Origin: JAJPKK01 sp963800215
GTDB taxonomy: Bacteria > Pseudomonadota > Alphaproteobacteria > Rhizobiales > Xanthobacteraceae
Direction of reading: 5' to 3'
DNA length: 64,000 nt
Assembly (NCBI GenBank): GCA_963800215.1
Contig: CAWCZY010000005.1
Span: 1-64,000 of the forward strand
The position numbers and the translations under genes are program-made. Below, in pieces: positions 49,937 to 60,482 of the stretch (position 1 is its first letter; each line of letters opens with the position of its first letter). Below the pieces are notes generated by a model. It was not told the DNA's origin and ran no database searches. It saw only the letters and a program-made list of their open reading frames with translations.

Positions 49937-51699
49937 TCACAACATCCGCGGTCTTTCCACATAGCCCGTCAAGTCGTCACCGAGCCGCAGCGCCAGCGCG
50001 GCGAGGAGCGCGGTCGGGTTGTAGCCGGCATTGTGCGGATAGACCGACGCGCCGACGACGAACAGGTTTTCCGCATCCCAATGCTGCAGGTGCTGGGACA
50101 CGACGCTGTTGCCGGGGTCGGTGCCCATGGGGGTGCCGCCGGTGACATGGGTGCTCTGGTAGACGCGGGTATCGAACGGCGCCTTGCGCGGCGCCGCCGG
50201 CCCGACGATGGCCGCGTCGGTCGCCTTTGCGATCTCGGCGATCTTTGCGGTGCAATACTCCGACATCTTCATGTCGTTGTCGCGCCAGTCGAACGTCATC
50301 CGCAGCAGCGGCAGACCGTAGGCGTCCTGGTAGACCGGGTCGAGATCGAGATAATTGTCGCGGTGCGGATAGCCCGCGCCCTGGGCCTGCATCGAGAACG
50401 AATGGGCGTACCAGTCGGCGCTGGCCTCCTTCCATTTGGTGCCCCAGCGCGGCGTGCCCGGCGGCACCCGGCGGTTTCCGATCGGCCGCCCGTTGGTGAG
50501 GTTGGCGCTGATGCCGGCGCCGCCGAGGAAGCCGAGGCCGCCATGATCGAAATTGTCGTTGTTGAACTCGTCGATCGTGACGCCGGTGCTGCCGCTCGCC
50601 AGGAACGGATTGATCCACCAGTCCTTCTTGAACACGTTCACGGCGGAGTTGGTCTGGTAGCAGAAATTCTTGCCGACCGCGCCCGCGCCGGTGGTGGGAT
50701 CATAGGGCGCGCCGATCCCTGCCAGCAGCAGGAGCCTGGTGTTGGTCATGGTGAAGGCGGCGAGCACCACGACATCGGCCGGCTGCTCGTACTCCTCCCC
50801 GGTCACGAGATCGAGGTAGCGCACGCCGACGGCGCGCTTGGCCTGCTTGTCGTAATCGATGCCGAGCACGTGGCAGCGCAGCCGCATCTCGAAGCTCGGC
50901 CGCTCGAACAGGACGGGATAGAGCAGCGTCTCCGGCGTCGCCTTGGCCTGCGCCTCGCAAATGAATTTCTCGCAATGGCCGCAATACTGGCAGGCCCCGA
51001 GCCGCATCGCCGTCGGGATTGGTATAGGCTCCCGACGAATTGCCCGACGGCGCGATGAAGGGCTTGTAGCCGAGCTTCTCGCAGGCCGCCTTGAAGATCG
51101 AGTCCGGCTTGCGTCGGCTCCAGCGGCGGCTGCGGATAATCGTCGCGTCGCGGCGCCTCGAACGGGTTGCCGCCGGGCTGGAGTTCGCCCTTGATATTCC
51201 CCGCCTTGCCGGAGATGCCGTAGAGCTTCTCGAACAGGTGGTGATAGGGCTCCATCTCGGCGTAGGTCACGCCCCAGTCCTGGATCGGCATATCGGCCGG
51301 GATCGCCTGCTTGCCGTAGCGCGTCTCGAGGCGCGTGCGCAGCGTCGGCTCGTACTCCGACCACCGCCAGGCAAAGCCGTTCCAGTGGCTGGCGGCGCCG
51401 CCGAGGCCGTCGCCCGGCAGGAATGCGGCCAGGCGCCGCGCCGGAAGCGAGTCCTCCTTCGGCGAGTGGCGCGCCGTATAGGTTTCGACCGACCAGTCCT
51501 GGCCGAGGCCGCCGCGGATGTCCCAGCGCAGCTCGTCGCGCTGGCTGGGAAGCTTCGCCGCCGCGCCGTTGCGGCGGTCGGCGCCGCGCTCGATCACGAG
51601 CACGTCGGTGCCCTTCGCGGTCAGTTGCCGCGCGATGAGGGCGGCGGTCAGTCCCCCGCCGACGATGACGACGGTGCGCTTGTTCAGCTTCGTGGCCAT
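49937..51699 (-). CDS. GMC-family FAD oxidoreductase (gluconate 2-dehydrogenase-like large subunit), frameshifted
   Basis: Periplasmic-type sugar/alcohol dehydrogenase. FAD-binding GGGLTAALIARQLTAKG at the N-terminus, DGLGGAASHWNGFAWRW, LGACQYCGHCEKFICEAQAKATP (conserved Cys-rich site), and the C-terminal HVTGGTPMGTDPGN and ASVYPHNAGYNPTALLAALALR (His/Asn catalytic pair region). Frame breaks near 51110 and 51020; two inserted bases give 587 codons. Follows its small subunit by 12 bp. No cytochrome c subunit is adjacent, unlike three-subunit gluconate dehydrogenase. Confidence 0.88.
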
Positions 51700-51711
51700 G
51701 ATGGAACGTCC

Positions 51712-52470
51712 TCAGCTGAAGTCGGCGATGGATTTGGGATCCTGGGCGCCGGGATAAGGCTTGCCTCGGAACGCAACCATGTCGCGCTGGTGGGTCGCCG
51801 GCAGGCCCGGATAGCCGATCATGCGCCAGAACACCTTGTCGTGGTTGCCGCCATAGATCGGATCGGCATAGCAAGCCTGGACGAACAAGGGGTAGACGAG
51901 TTCGTTGAACCAGGCGCCGAGCGGCACGCGGGGATCGGTGACCTTGCCGCTCGCCAGCTGCGTCAGGAAGGCGTCGGCATCCGCCGGCGCCAGGGCATCG
52001 AAATTCTTGTTGAACCGCTTCCTGCAGGCGGCATTCGCGGCGGCGAGGCCGATCTTGAAGAATTGCTCGGGCGCGAGCGGCAGCTGATACCCGAATTGCG
52101 GCTTACCTTTCTTCCAGGGCCCGTGCATGTAGAGCCGTTCGCCCTGGCCGAAGCCGCCCGCGAGCTGGCGGTCCATATAGGTCGCGAGCCCGCAATCGAC
52201 GCCGCTCGGGGTCAGGTGATCCGCCGGGCACATGACGTTGACGAGCGCCTCGACGAAGGCCGCTTCATCGAGGCTCAACGACTGGTAACCCGCGGGGACA
52301 GCGGCGGCAGGCGCTGCTGCGGCCGGGGCCTCGGCCTGCGCGGCGGTGGCTACAGCCGATGCGCCGGCCGTCGCCGCCAGGGCGGGAGAAAGCCGCGCCG
52401 TGCCCGCCACCGTCGCGATTTGCTTGAGGACATCTCTGCGCGCAAATTTTGCGGCCTCTCCATCAGCCAT
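51712..52470 (-). CDS. gluconate 2-dehydrogenase subunit 3 family protein
   Basis: Small subunit partner of the GMC oxidoreductase. The N-terminal RRDVLKQIATVAGTARLSPALAATAG resembles a Tat-type signal (RRDVLK) that would export the complex. After an Ala-rich linker, LDEAAFVEALVNVMCPADHLTPSG and FNELVYPLFVQACYADPIYGGNHDKVFWRMIGYPG are typical of the family. ATG 52470 after AGGAAA; an in-frame upstream start at 52500 is less likely. Cotranscribed with the GMC gene. Confidence 0.88.
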   Translation of the reverse strand: MADGEAAKFARRDVLKQIATVAGTARLSPALAATAGASAVATAAQAEAPAAAAPAAAVPAGYQSLSLDEAAFVEALVNVMCPADHLTPSGVDCGLATYMDRQLAGGFGQGERLYMHGPWKKGKPQFGYQLPLAPEQFFKIGLAAANAACRKRFNKNFDALAPADADAFLTQLASGKVTDPRVPLGAWFNELVYPLFVQACYADPIYGGNHDKVFWRMIGYPGLPATHQRDMVAFRGKPYPGAQDPKSIADFS

Positions 52471-52869
52471 GGACGTTTCCTTTCCGGCACGGTTGGGCAT
52501 GGTCGGACGTGTGCATGCGCCGATAGCGATCCTGGCGGCGCCGACGGCGCGATATTAGTTCAGCGGTGATCGCGGCGCTATCGCTGCAAGCGGGCCGCGT
52601 CAGTGTGCCGTAGGAGTGGTGGCCGTGGCGCACGAGCCGGACAACGCATCATCGATCCTCTGCATCGCCGCATCGCGGCTATCGTCGCGCCGACGCGGCG
52701 CGGGCGGCGTGATGACCGCTCAAACCCATCATCGGCCGGTTTCCCAAGCGCTCAACCGTCCTACAGCCCGCGGTCCTTTGCGGCCGGCGCGTTCCGCCGA
52801 TTGAGAAATGTCGTCGCGTGTGCTTCAATCTCCGCCGCATTCGCCGGTGCGGTTCAGGAGCAGCGGTTC
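52471..52869. other. gap upstream of tRNA-Gly, no gene seen
   Basis: About 400 bp between the divergent dehydrogenase operon and tRNA-Gly. I see short open frames but none with codon pattern or ribosome site to support a gene. Confidence 0.5.
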
Positions 52870-52944
52870 GCGGGCGTAGTTCAGTGGTAGAACGACAGCT
52901 TCCCAAGCTGTATGTCGTCGGTTCGATCCCGATCGCCCGCTCCA
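52870..52944 (+). tRNA. tRNA-Gly (anticodon CCC)
   Basis: A 75-base cloverleaf: acceptor GCGGGCG pairs with CGCCCGC; D arm TAGTTCAGTGGTAGAA; anticodon arm ACAGC-TTCCCAA-GCTGT gives CCC; T arm with GTTCGATCC. The CCA end is encoded (TCCA). It reads GGG codons. Confidence 0.96.
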
Positions 52945-53107
52945 ACACTTCGAGCGCTGTCTTGTTTCGAGCGCTGTCTTGTGGTCCATCTCGGGGTGCC
53001 GAGACCGGCAGAGTTCTCATTGCGACCGAAGCGGATAGCGCGTGAGCCGTTTCCATGTTGCATTTGTTTCCGGTACCATCCACGATGACTCGGAAAGGAA
53101 TCTTCGC

Positions 53108-53398
53108 ATGAAAATGTTCGCTGCCCTGCTCTTCGGCTTTTGCCTTGCGTCCGGCAATGCAGCCCGTGCGGAACAGATCGATTTCTCGACGACCACATGC
53201 AAGCAATTCCTGGACGGCCACAAGGACGCCGTCGGGCTCGTGCTGGCGTGGCTGGACGGCTACTACCGGGATGAAGACGATCCGCCGATCTTCGATACCG
53301 CCAGGTTCGAGGCCAACGCCAAGAAGCTCGGCGCCTTTTGTGCCGCCAATCCCGAGATCGGACTGATCACGGCCACCGATAAGCTGTTCGGAAAATAG
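53108..53398 (+). CDS. HdeA-family periplasmic protein
   Basis: Signal peptide KMFAALLFGFCLASGNAARAE, then FSTTTCKQFLDGHKDAVGLVLAWLDGYYRDEDD and the second cysteine in LGAFCAANPEIGL. The two-cysteine pattern and 96-residue length fit HdeA/HdeB acid-stress chaperones. ATG 53108 follows GGAAAGGAA. An acid-chaperone role is by family only. Confidence 0.85.
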   Translation: MKMFAALLFGFCLASGNAARAEQIDFSTTTCKQFLDGHKDAVGLVLAWLDGYYRDEDDPPIFDTARFEANAKKLGAFCAANPEIGLITATDKLFGK

Positions 53399-53437
53399 CG
53401 GGCTCGCGCGCGCTATCGATACGGCTTAGTGCCGCCG

Positions 53438-54724
53438 CTACGCGTTCGGCGCGGCCACCGCGTGAGGACTGACGGTCTGGCCCTCGACGATGTCGACCGG
53501 CGGGTTGAGGATCACCTGGTCGCCGTCCTTCACGCCGTCGCTGACATCGAGCGTCGTGCCGCGGTCGCGGACCACGGTCAGCCTGCGGATGTGGACGATG
53601 CCGTTCTCCACGATGGCGACGCTGAGGCCCTTGCGGTTGAAGATGACGGCTTCGGCGGGGACGATCAGCGATTGGGTCTTGCGCGGAATCTGCAGTTCGA
53701 CCTCACAATAGGTTCCGGGCGTCAGCACGCCGTCGGGATTGGGTACGTCGATTTCCGTCTGCAGGGTCCGGGTGCCCGGCGCCAGCGCGCTGGCGACGCG
53801 GGTGACGGTGCCGCGAAACTCGGTGCCGGGCATCTCCGGCACATGCACGATGGCTTCGACCCCCGACTCCAGGCCGAACGCCTGGTCCTGCGGGACATAG
53901 AGCTGGATGCGGATCACGTCGCTGTGCATCAGGTTGAACATGGGTATCCCGCCGGCCGTGTCGGCCTGGACCAGGCTGCCATTGTCGATATTTCGCTGGG
54001 TGACCACACCGTCGAACGGCGCCACCACCCGCTGATAGGCCTTGTGCTGGAGCAGCACTTCGAGCTGGGCCTGGCCGGCCCTGATGTTCGCCTGGGCGAC
54101 CGCGACGGCGGCCTCCTGGGCCTGCAGGTTCAGGCGTTCCGTGTCGCCCTGCTGCTTGGTCACCCAGCCCTTGTCGAGCAGCTTGCTGTCGCGGCCCCAG
54201 GTGACGTTGGCGATCTCCCGGTTGGCCTGGGTCTGGGTGAGGGATGCCTCGTTCTGGGCGAGGTTCGCCTGGGCCTGGGCGATCTGGTAGTCGAGTTCGG
54301 GGGCGGATATCTCGGCGAGAATCTGCCCGGTCTTGACGTGATCACCGATGTCGACATAGCGCTTCGCGATATAGCCGCTGATCCGGGCCGAAATGTTCGC
54401 CGCCTCGAACGCCTCGGTCGAGCCCGGCAATTTCGCCGCCACCATGGCGTCGTTCGCGCGCACCGGCACCACGCGCACGCTCAAAATGAGGTCGCGGCGC
54501 TGTTCGGCCGTCGCCTTGACCTCGGCCTCGGCGCGGGAATGCTGCCAGACGCCGAATGCCAGCCCGCCCGCGAGCAGGAGCGCGCCGGCGACGAACACGC
54601 GGCCGGAGCCGCGCTTGGCGCCGGTCCCGACTCCCTGGGGGAGCACGGTATCGCGGTCGACCGGCACGGCGCGTTCACGGTCGCGCGCCTCGTCGATGAC
54701 CGGCATCGGCTTTTGAGCGTTCAT
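53438..54724 (-). CDS. RND efflux periplasmic adaptor (membrane fusion protein)
   Basis: HlyD/AcrA-type adaptor. One N-terminal membrane helix (VFVAGALLLAGGLAFGVW, residues about 42-60). The barrel-sandwich is SARISGYIAKRYVDIGDHVKTGQILAEISAPEL; a helical hairpin rich in Gln and Ala follows (QAQANLAQNEASLTQTQANREIANV), then YQRVVAPFDGVVTQRNID. Length 428 residues. Start overlaps the pump stop (ATGA), so pump and adaptor are coupled. No outer-membrane channel gene is in the window. Confidence 0.93.
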   Translation of the reverse strand: MNAQKPMPVIDEARDRERAVPVDRDTVLPQGVGTGAKRGSGRVFVAGALLLAGGLAFGVWQHSRAEAEVKATAEQRRDLILSVRVVPVRANDAMVAAKLPGSTEAFEAANISARISGYIAKRYVDIGDHVKTGQILAEISAPELDYQIAQAQANLAQNEASLTQTQANREIANVTWGRDSKLLDKGWVTKQQGDTERLNLQAQEAAVAVAQANIRAGQAQLEVLLQHKAYQRVVAPFDGVVTQRNIDNGSLVQADTAGGIPMFNLMHSDVIRIQLYVPQDQAFGLESGVEAIVHVPEMPGTEFRGTVTRVASALAPGTRTLQTEIDVPNPDGVLTPGTYCEVELQIPRKTQSLIVPAEAVIFNRKGLSVAIVENGIVHIRRLTVVRDRGTTLDVSDGVKDGDQVILNPPVDIVEGQTVSPHAVAAPNA

Positions 54725-57700
54725 GCGGGTTCCTCGGAAAAGACGCCGTGGGAAACATTGCCGTCATTGCCCTTGCGCAGCACCGCAAACAGATAGGGCA
54801 CGATCAGCAACGTCGTCGGCGTCGCGAACAAAAGGCCGCCGATGACGGCGCGCGCCAGCGCCGCATTCTGTTCCTCGCCGGCGCCCCCGATCGCCATCGG
54901 GAGCATGCCGACGATCATCGCGGCCGCGGTCATCAGCACCGGCCGGATGCGGGTGCGTCCCGCCAGGATCGCGGCATCGAACGCCTTCATCCCGGCGAGC
55001 TGCTGCTCGCGGGCGAAGGTGACCAGCAGGATGGAGTTCGCGGAGGCGACGCCGATCGCCATGATCGCGCCCATCAGCGAAGGCACGTTGAGCGTGGTTC
55101 CGGTGATGAACAGCATCGTCACGATCCCGCAGAAGGTCGCGGGCAATGCCAGGATGACGACGAATGGGTCGACGAAATTCTGGTAGTTCACGACCATCAG
55201 GAGGTAGACGAAGACCGAGGCGAACAGCAGGCCCAGGCCCATGTCCTGGAACGCACCGTTCATGCTCTCGATCTGGCCCAGCACCTCGATCCGGTTGCCG
55301 GGCTTGAGCTGCTTCTGCGCCTCGGCGACCACTTTGTTGATCGCGGCGGAAACGGTTCCGAGATCGGTGTTCTCCACGTTGGCGTAGACTTCGTAGACCG
55401 GCTGGATGTTGGCGTGGTTGGCGTTGGTCGCGATCGAATCGCGGGTCAGCGTGGCGACGTTTTCCAGCATCTGCGGGACCGGATTGCCGTTGGGCGCGGT
55501 GAACGTCCCGACCGGAGTGTTCTGGAGGTCGTCGAGGGAGCTGATGCGGTGCTCCGGCGTCTGCACCGCGAGGAAATACGGCGTTCCCGACGACGGATCG
55601 GTCCAGAAATTCGGCGACACCTGGACCGACGAGGACAGGCTGACATTGAGGTTGGTGGCGATGCTGTTGGCGGTCAGGCCGAACTGGGCGGCGCGGGCGC
55701 GGTCGATCGTGGCATAGAATTCCGGCGCGTCGACCTCCTGCTGGACATGCGCATCGGCGATCCCGGGGATCGCGGCGATCTTCTGCTTGAGCTCGCGCGC
55801 GACGGCGAGGTTGTTGGCGCGGTCGTAGCCCACGGTGCGTACGTCGATCTGCGCGGGGATACCGAAATTGAGGATCTGCGTCACCATGTCGGCCGCCTGG
55901 AAATAGAAGGTGGCTTCGGGGAATGCCGCGGGAAGCGCATCGCGCAATTTGCGCACGTATCCGGCGGTGGGCGGGTGGCCCTCCTTGAGGGTCACCAGGA
56001 TCACGCCGTCATTGATCCCGATCGTCGTTCCGTCGGAAAACGCCAGATTATAGTTGCGGGCGGGCAGCCCGATATTGTCGAGGATCTGCTCGCGCTCGCC
56101 GTCCGGAATGACCTCGCGGATCTTGTCCTCGATCGCCTGGAACAGCTGTTCCGTCTTCTCGATGCGGGTGCCGGCCGGCGCGCGGACGTGCAGCTGGATC
56201 TGGCCGCCGTCGATGGCCGGGAAGAAGTCGCGCCCGACGTAGAAAAACAGGGTGCCGCCCAGCGTCAGCATGGCGGCGGCGGCCACCGGAACGATCAGCC
56301 GCCGGGTCAGCAGGGTGGTGAGAACATCGGAATAGCCGTGGCGCATGCTCTCGAAGCCGCGCTCGAAACGCCCGTGCAGGCGCGCAAAGATGCCCTGCGG
56401 GACGTGCGGATCGGCGTGTCCGTGGTGCTCGCCCTTGAGCAGCAGGCCGATGGTGATCGGCGTCAAGGTCCGTGACAGCGCGTAGGAGGCGAGCATCGCG
56501 AACACGACGGCGAGGCCGAGCGGCGTGAACAGGTACTTGGCGGGCCCGTGCAGGAACAGCACCGAGATGAACACGCAGCTGATGGCGAGCGTCGAAACCA
56601 GGGTCGGCACCGCGATCTCGGCGGCGCCGTGAAGCGTCGCGTAGGGCAGCGGTTTGCCCTCCTCGGTGAGCAGGCGATGGGTGTTCTCGATGGTCACCGT
56701 GGAATCGTCGACCAGGATGCCGACGGCGAGCGCGAGGCCGCCGAGCGTCATGGTGTTGATGGTGTGCCCGAGAAAATACAGCACCACCAGGGAACTGAGG
56801 ATCGACAGCGGGATCGAGATGATGACCACCAGGGTGGAACGCCAGGACCCGAGGAACAGGATGATCATCAGCGCGGTCAGCACGGCGGCGATGGCGCCTT
56901 CGCGCAGCACGCCGCTGATGGAGTTCGCTGACGAACACCGATTGGTCGAACAGCTCGGTGATCTTCAGCCCCGGCGGCGCCGCGGCGCGCGCCACGTTCA
57001 GGGCCTCCTTGACCGCGTTGACGACGCCGAGCGTCGAGGCGTTGCCGTTCTTGATGATGCTGAGCAGCACCGAGCGGCGGCCCTCGGTGCGCACCACGTT
57101 CTGCTGCACCAGGGAACCGTCGCGGACGTAGCCTACGTCCTTGAGGAAGACGGTGGCGCCGCCCGCGAACTTCACGGGGATGCTGTTGAGATCGTCGAGG
57201 ACGAGCGGCATCGCATTGGTGCGGACGGCATATTGGGTGTCGCCGATCTTCGCGGTGCCGGACGGCAGGGTCAGGTTCTGGGTGTTGACGGCATTGACCA
57301 CGTCCAGCGGGGTCAGTCCCTTCGCCTTCAGCTTGGCCGGATCGAGATCGACCATGATCTGCCGGTAGCGGCCGCCGGCCGGCGTCGGAAGCGTCACGCC
57401 ATGGATCGGGGCCAGGCGCTGGCGCAGCCGGTAGATGCCGTAATCGTAGAGCTGCTGCTCGTTGAGGTTATCCGAGCTCAGGCCGATCTGCAGGACCGGT
57501 ACGCTCGATGCATTGTACTTCACCACGATCGGCGCCTGGATGCCCGCCGGCATGATGCCGCGGACCGAGTTGGTGCCGGCTACGATTTGTGCGATCGCGA
57601 GGTCGAGATTGACGTCGGGCTGGAAGAAGATCTTCTGAATCGAAATCCCGTTCAGGGTCTGCGACTCGATGTCCTTGATGCCGTTGACGCTGGAGCTGAT

Positions 57701-57910
57701 CGAGAATTCGCCATAGGTCGTGACCCGTTGTTCCATCTCCGGGGTGCTCAGCCCGGTATAGGTCCAGATCACCGTCACCACCGGGATGTCGATCTCGGGA
57801 AAGATGTCGGTCGGCATCGAGACCACGGCGGTGAAGCCGAGGAACGAAATCAGCAGTGCCAGGACATAGAAAGTATGCGGAAACCGCAGTGCGAAGCGTA
57901 CAATTCCCAT
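54721..57910 (-). CDS. RND multidrug/solute efflux pump (AcrB family), frameshifted
   Basis: Proton-driven inner-membrane exporter. N-terminal half: FALRFPHTFYVLALLISFLGF, PTDIFPEIDIPVVTVIWTYTG and IVAGTNSVRGIMPAGIQAPIV. Second half: AAVLTALMIILFLGSWRSTLVVIISIPLSIL, LGGLALAVGILVDDSTVTIEN (proton-relay Asp pair), GAIMAIGVASANSILLVTFAREQ and AAAMIVGMLPMAIGGAGEEQ. One extra base near 56922 splits the frame between VFVS and SISGVLREG. Removing it gives 1063 codons, normal for RND. First gene of the pump-adaptor operon. Confidence 0.93.
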
Positions 57911-58260
57911 CAGGCATTTCCATCGACGGCGTTGCAGGCGGCGAACGACGACACGAGCATGTTCGGCTGTTCGAGTCTTATAGAGCCAAAATGATCCCGG
58001 TCGATCAAAGCCATGTGATCACATCGTTTCATTGCGAAGTTTTAATGTCTTGCGCGCTGCGCCGAACATTTTGCGGCTGAGCCCACCAAAGAGCGATCGA
58101 CACGCAACCATACCCGCCGGAAGCTTGCAAATGCTATACCATCAAGTATCTCCGAAAAAGATCGGGCCGCATAACCGCGCCATATACAGGTAATGGAAAA
58201 GATATCGCGCGTGCGCTGTTCGGGCACCCCGGTGGAGCGAGATCCAACTCGCGGCGCGGT
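57911..58260. other. RND promoter region, no gene seen
   Basis: 350 bp between the RND operon and the YoaK gene. I see no supported coding frame. It holds the 12-base palindrome at 58013-58024. Confidence 0.5.
58013..58024. promoter_or_regulatory. perfect palindrome upstream of the RND operon
   Basis: ATGTGATCACAT is self-complementary and lies about 100-115 bases upstream of the RND start. It could be an operator for a regulator of efflux; no regulator gene is adjacent, so the function is speculative. Confidence 0.35.
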
Positions 58261-58929
58261 TCAATCCTCGGCTGCCAGGATCGCGCTCGCGCCGCCGACG
58301 ACGGCGGGGACGGCGAGGCACCAGAAGCCGATCCATGCATAAAGCGCAGCCGCGGCGGCGCAGCCCGCGGCGAACCAGAAAATCGCTGCGAGCATCCGAT
58401 TGAACCGCGCCCGCGCCGCTGGCGCCTGGTCCGGATTCGCACCTCGCAACAGATCGACCGCGTCGAGCACCAGCTGGGTGGTGTTGCCGGTCATCAAAGT
58501 GCTGGGCGGGAGGGCGCCGAGATGGATTCGATGGACCGCATTCTGGACCGCCATGGCGGCGACGCCGGCAAAACCGGTCACCAGCGCGGGCGGTGCATCG
58601 CTGTCGGCGAACGGCCCCAGCGTCACCGCGAGCACGAAGAACGCGATCAGCAGCGCCACCTTTGTAATCAGCAGAAGCCGCACCGCAGGCAATCGCCGCG
58701 CCGTCAGGGCCGTTGCGGCCAATCGCACGAGGGCTACGACCAGGACGAATTCGGGAAGTGCGAGCAGCTTGGCGATGACGCCTTGAGTTCCGAGCACCAG
58801 CGTGGCGCCGAGCGTCACGAAATTTCCAGTCACATGCGCTGTGAAAAGGCCCTGCAGGCCGAGGAAGCCGGCGGTATCCACGAATCCGGCGACGAAGCTC
58901 AGGAGTGCCGCAATGCGTTGGTTCTTCAT
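58261..58929 (-). CDS. YoaK-family (DUF1275) membrane protein
   Basis: Six or so hydrophobic segments in 222 residues. Diagnostic pieces are LLSFVAGFVDTAGFLGLQGLFTAHVTGNFVTLG and AVQNAVHRIHLGALPPSTLMTGNTTQLVLD. Members are often annotated as putative transporters; substrate unknown. ATG 58929 (MKNQRIA) chosen over GTG 58944. Confidence 0.9.
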   Translation of the reverse strand: MKNQRIAALLSFVAGFVDTAGFLGLQGLFTAHVTGNFVTLGATLVLGTQGVIAKLLALPEFVLVVALVRLAATALTARRLPAVRLLLITKVALLIAFFVLAVTLGPFADSDAPPALVTGFAGVAAMAVQNAVHRIHLGALPPSTLMTGNTTQLVLDAVDLLRGANPDQAPAARARFNRMLAAIFWFAAGCAAAAALYAWIGFWCLAVPAVVGGASAILAAED

Positions 58930-59078
58930 GGCTGCACGGATCACACCAAAGGATGAGGCTGGGGCGGGAGTGCGGTGGCCGGCTTGCGCTATAACGTCGC
59001 TCCAGTTGCATCCCGCGCCGGATTATTTGTGAAGGAGCCGGCAAGCCCTAGACGAGCGTTTCCGAAGTTCGATTTATA

Positions 59079-60236
59079 TCAGGCGGCCTTATCGATTTTG
59101 TAAGTCCAGGTATGAACGACGGGGTCCTGGTTAAAGAAATCCACGGCGGCCATGAGGCGATCCTTGAGTTCCTGTTTGGATGCGACACGGATGTGGCGCA
59201 GGACGGAACGGGCGAGCTTGGAAAAGAAGCCCTCGACCAGGTTGAGCCAGGACCCGTGCTTGGGAGTAAAGGTGAATTCGAAGCGGTGCTCGGGCTGATC
59301 GGCGAGCCAGGTTCTCGTTTCTTTGGAGATGTGCGCGGAATGATTGTCGAGGATCAACTTGATCGCGGTGTGGGCCGGATAGGCAGCATCGAGAAGCTTG
59401 AGAAATTCGATGAATTCGCGGCTGCGGTGGCGATCCTTGACCAGTGCATGGACCTTGCCGGTGACGAGGTCGATGCCGGCCAGCAAGCTGACCGTGCCGT
59501 GGCGTTTATATTCATGCTCGCGTGCGAAGGTCGCATACATGCCGGGTTCGGGCGGCAAATCCGGGGCAGTCGTCGCGATCGCCTGGATACCAGGCTTCTC
59601 ATCGTAAGAGATGATCGCCACTGCGTCGCTCGGCTTCTTCTTCGACACGGCCGCCGCCTTCTTGAGGATTTTCACCTGGCGATAAACGCACAGCACTTCA
59701 GCCATTTTTTCGGCAAAGTCGGGATCGCGCTGTTCCAGGTAGTATCGCACTTTATGCGGTTTCACTTCCTCCTGGTCGAGGATCTTGCACACCGTGCCCT
59801 GCGCCAAGTTGGCGAGGCAGGCATGTCCTTCCGCCGGTCCATGCTCGCGGGCGTGGCGGGCCAGAAGCCGCGTCGTCCACAGTTCGTGGGGATAGCCAAG
59901 TTCCTTCGCCTTCCGGCAGGCCAGCGACACCAGCCATGCCTTCGCCTCAAGGGTGATCGTCGGCTCCCTACCGGGGCGCGGGCGATCATCGAGTGCAGCC
60001 ATCGGACCTTCAGCCACGGCGCGCTCGACGCAGCGCTGAACCGTTTGATGATGCAGCCCGAGCATCCGGCCGACCGCAAAGAACGACGGGTCCTCCCGAT
60101 AGGCCAACAATATCCGGGCGCGCTCGACCCGGCTCGCCGGCTCCGTTCGCGACTGCGCTATCGATCTCAACTTTGCCGTATCCGCATCTCCGAGCGACAA
60201 TTCAATCGCTCGCCGCCACGCTGCCATGACTTTCAT
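59079..60236 (-). mobile_element. IS630-family transposase gene (element ends not resolved)
   Basis: 385-residue transposase. The N-terminal helix-turn-helix (ERARILLAYREDPSFFAVGRMLGLHHQTVQRCVERA) is followed by a DDE catalytic domain: AIISYDEKPGIQAI (first Asp), LILDNHSAHISKETRTWL (second Asp) and PKHGSWLNLVEGFFSKLARSVL (Glu), then LMAAVDFFNQDPVVHTWTY. The frame is intact, so the enzyme may be active. I looked for terminal inverted repeats and TA target copies at both ends but could not set them with confidence. It sits just upstream of the secreted-protein gene at 60444. Confidence 0.93.
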
Positions 60237-60361
60237 CCTGCTTCATTATGGGCACACGCGACCTATATAGGAGTCCGAAAGCCAAGATGAATCCCCCGCT
60301 TATGACAACTTTCATGGAATTCATCGTCTAGTGCGAAGGCTTGCGCACTTTTTCGCGCCTA

Positions 60362-60482
60362 TGTGGCCCAAAAGGTACATCAAAGCGATGCCACCGCGCT
60401 AAAATGGTCTCCCAAAAAAATCGATACGGCCACGGGGGCCCAAGTGAACAAGTCGTTTGTTGCGGGTGTTGCGATTGCGGCC
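60362..60482 (+). repeat. duplicated leader module (copy 1)
   Basis: TGTGGCCC ... AAAGGTACATCAAAGCGATGCC ... CTAAAATGG ... CCCAAAA ... ATCG ... GGCCACGGG ... GTGAACAAG ... TTTGTTGCG matches 63128-63246 closely. It contains a -10-like TAAAAT, the leader, the GTG start and the first dozen signal-peptide codons of the downstream gene. Confidence 0.8.

Noticed and set aside
59040..60300. Terminal inverted repeats and TA duplication of the IS630 element
   Set aside because: The two flanks share only short, imperfect pieces (such as TTTCCGA and TTTCGGA); not enough to set element ends.
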